A DNA stretch of 6,022 nucleotides from Bacteroidota bacterium. GTDB lineage: Bacteria > Bacteroidota > Bacteroidia > Flavobacteriales_F > PHOS-HE28. Positions 5,369 to 6,022 of this stretch are shown here, one piece after another. The notes below the pieces were generated by a model. The model ran no database searches, was not told the DNA's origin, and worked only from the letters and a program-made list of their open reading frames with translations. Both the position numbers and the translations under genes were made by a program. Positions within the stretch are counted from its first letter, which is position 1, and every line of letters begins with the position of its first letter. Location: positions 1 to 6,022 of the forward strand of contig JAEYWT010000097.1 in NCBI GenBank assembly GCA_023428865.1. The letters are read 5' to 3'.

Positions 5369-5404
5369 CATAAGACAGTCCTACAACCGTCATAAGACAC
5401 TCCT
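5369..5404 (+). promoter_or_regulatory. Direct repeat upstream of LexA-like repressor; candidate operator
   Basis: CATAAGACAGTCCT (5369-5382) and CATAAGACACTCCT (5391-5404) differ at one base and lie 22 bp apart, about two helical turns, so both would face the same side of DNA. The second ends 4 bp before the repressor ATG at 5409. The placement suggests autoregulation by the XRE domain. No TAnnTTTG promoter is visible between the genes, so a role at RNA level or chance repetition is possible. Confidence 0.45.
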
Positions 5405-5408
5405 CACC

Positions 5409-6022
5409 ATGGCAAACCCCGTCTTCGGCTCCAACATCAAGATCCTGCGTACCCGCCGTGGCCGCTCGCAGGAAGAGACCGCCATCGCCCTCGAGGTGAA
5501 ACGCTCCAGCTACAGCGGCTACGAGAACGGCACCGCCGAACCCTCGTTCGAGCTGCTCGTGCGCATGAGCGAGTACTTCAAGGTGAGCATCGATAAGCTG
5601 CTGCGCGATGATCTTTCCGCACTCAGCGAAAGCCAGCTCGGCATCCTGGAGCGTGGTGGCGACATCGATCTCAGTGGCCGCCGGTTGCGCGTGTTGGCCA
5701 CCACGGTGGATCGCGATGATCGGGAGAACGTGGAGCTGGTGCCCGAGAAGGCCAAGGCCGGCTACGCGCTGGGTTACGCCGATCCGGAATACATCAGCAT
5801 CCTGCCCACCTTCCAGATGCCGTTCCTGGCGCGCGACCGCAAGTACCGCACCTTCCAGATCAGCGGCGACAGCATGCCCCCGGTCAACGATGGCTCCTGG
5901 GTCACGGGTGAATACGTGCAGAACTGGCAGACCATCCGCGACGGCCAGCCCTACATCGTGGTCACCAAGGATGATGGCATCGTGTTCAAAGTGGTGTACA
6001 ACCAAGTGAAAGAGAAAGGCAC
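5409..6022 (+). CDS. XRE-HTH/S24 LexA-like self-cleaving repressor, partial (right edge)
   Basis: 204 residues are visible without a stop; relatives I recall are about 250, so the C-terminus is missing. Residues 8-66 are an XRE helix-turn-helix (NIKILRTRRGRSQEETAIALEVKRSSYSGYENGTAEPSFELLVRMSEYFKVSIDKLL). The remainder is an S24 peptidase domain as in LexA, UmuD and phage CI. Ala117-Gly118 in EKAKAGYA fits the Ala-Gly bond cut in LexA. Ser155 in ISGDSMPP is the nucleophile and Lys194 in GIVFKVVYNQ the general base. By family knowledge, RecA on single-stranded DNA triggers self-cleavage and lifts repression. In flavobacteria I recall such genes next to dinB, so dinB at 2544-3761 is the likely target (inference). 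The start ATG at 5409 gives the expected N-terminus; there is no Shine-Dalgarno sequence. It is probably co-transcribed with the two ORF6N genes. A long open frame on the opposite strand is a shadow. Confidence 0.9.
   Translation, partial: MANPVFGSNIKILRTRRGRSQEETAIALEVKRSSYSGYENGTAEPSFELLVRMSEYFKVSIDKLLRDDLSALSESQLGILERGGDIDLSGRRLRVLATTVDRDDRENVELVPEKAKAGYALGYADPEYISILPTFQMPFLARDRKYRTFQISGDSMPPVNDGSWVTGEYVQNWQTIRDGQPYIVVTKDDGIVFKVVYNQVKEKG

Noticed and set aside
5049..6005. 318-residue open frame on the minus strand opposite the repressor
   Set aside because: It is a His/Ala/Val-rich antisense shadow of a GC-rich gene; the plus strand carries clear HTH and S24 motifs, and the frame also runs across the ORF6N gene end.
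1..6022. CRISPR arrays, tRNA or rRNA genes, transposases
   Set aside because: No regularly spaced long direct repeats, no cloverleaf or rRNA sequence, and no transposase-like frame were seen.

Overview
The window looks like chromosomal DNA of a GC-rich member of the Bacteroidota, possibly Flavobacteriales. Three things point there. A promoter at 4116-4146 has the phylum's TTTG / TAnnTTTG form. The gene starts lack Shine-Dalgarno sequences. A dinB gene lies divergently from a LexA-like XRE-S24 repressor, a pairing I recall from flavobacteria. The lineage call is inference; no rRNA or marker gene is present.

Layout, left to right. (a) 1-284, minus: start of a small two-helix membrane protein, cut by the window edge. 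(b) 359-1357, plus: a complete aldo/keto reductase, divergent from (a). (c) 1386-2138, minus: an unrecognised exported protein, convergent with (b). (d) 2139-2543: no gene. It holds a GC-rich repeat-like block and, just after the dinB stop codon, a 120-bp nested inverted repeat. (e) 2544-3761, minus: a complete Y-family DNA polymerase (DinB/Pol IV). (f) 3762-4170: no gene. It is packed with different palindromic extragenic elements and ends in the promoter. (g) 4171-5354, plus: two translationally coupled ORF6N-domain proteins, the first strongly diverged. (h) 5409-6022, plus: an XRE-HTH/S24 LexA-like repressor, open at the right edge.

The part that works as a system is e-h. A translesion polymerase lies divergent from a predicted operon of two ORF6N (phage/KilA-N-type) proteins and a self-cleaving repressor. 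My inference is a damage-responsive module in which the repressor controls dinB and perhaps the operon, with the ORF6N pair either inserted between them or recruited as extra regulators. The most striking unexplained signals are a perfect 29-bp palindrome inside the second ORF6N gene, written in codons that gene uses nowhere else, and a 22-bp-period direct repeat just before the repressor start codon. Two GC-rich intergenic blocks, in opposite orientation on either side of dinB, share two sequence blocks at an identical 26-nt spacing.
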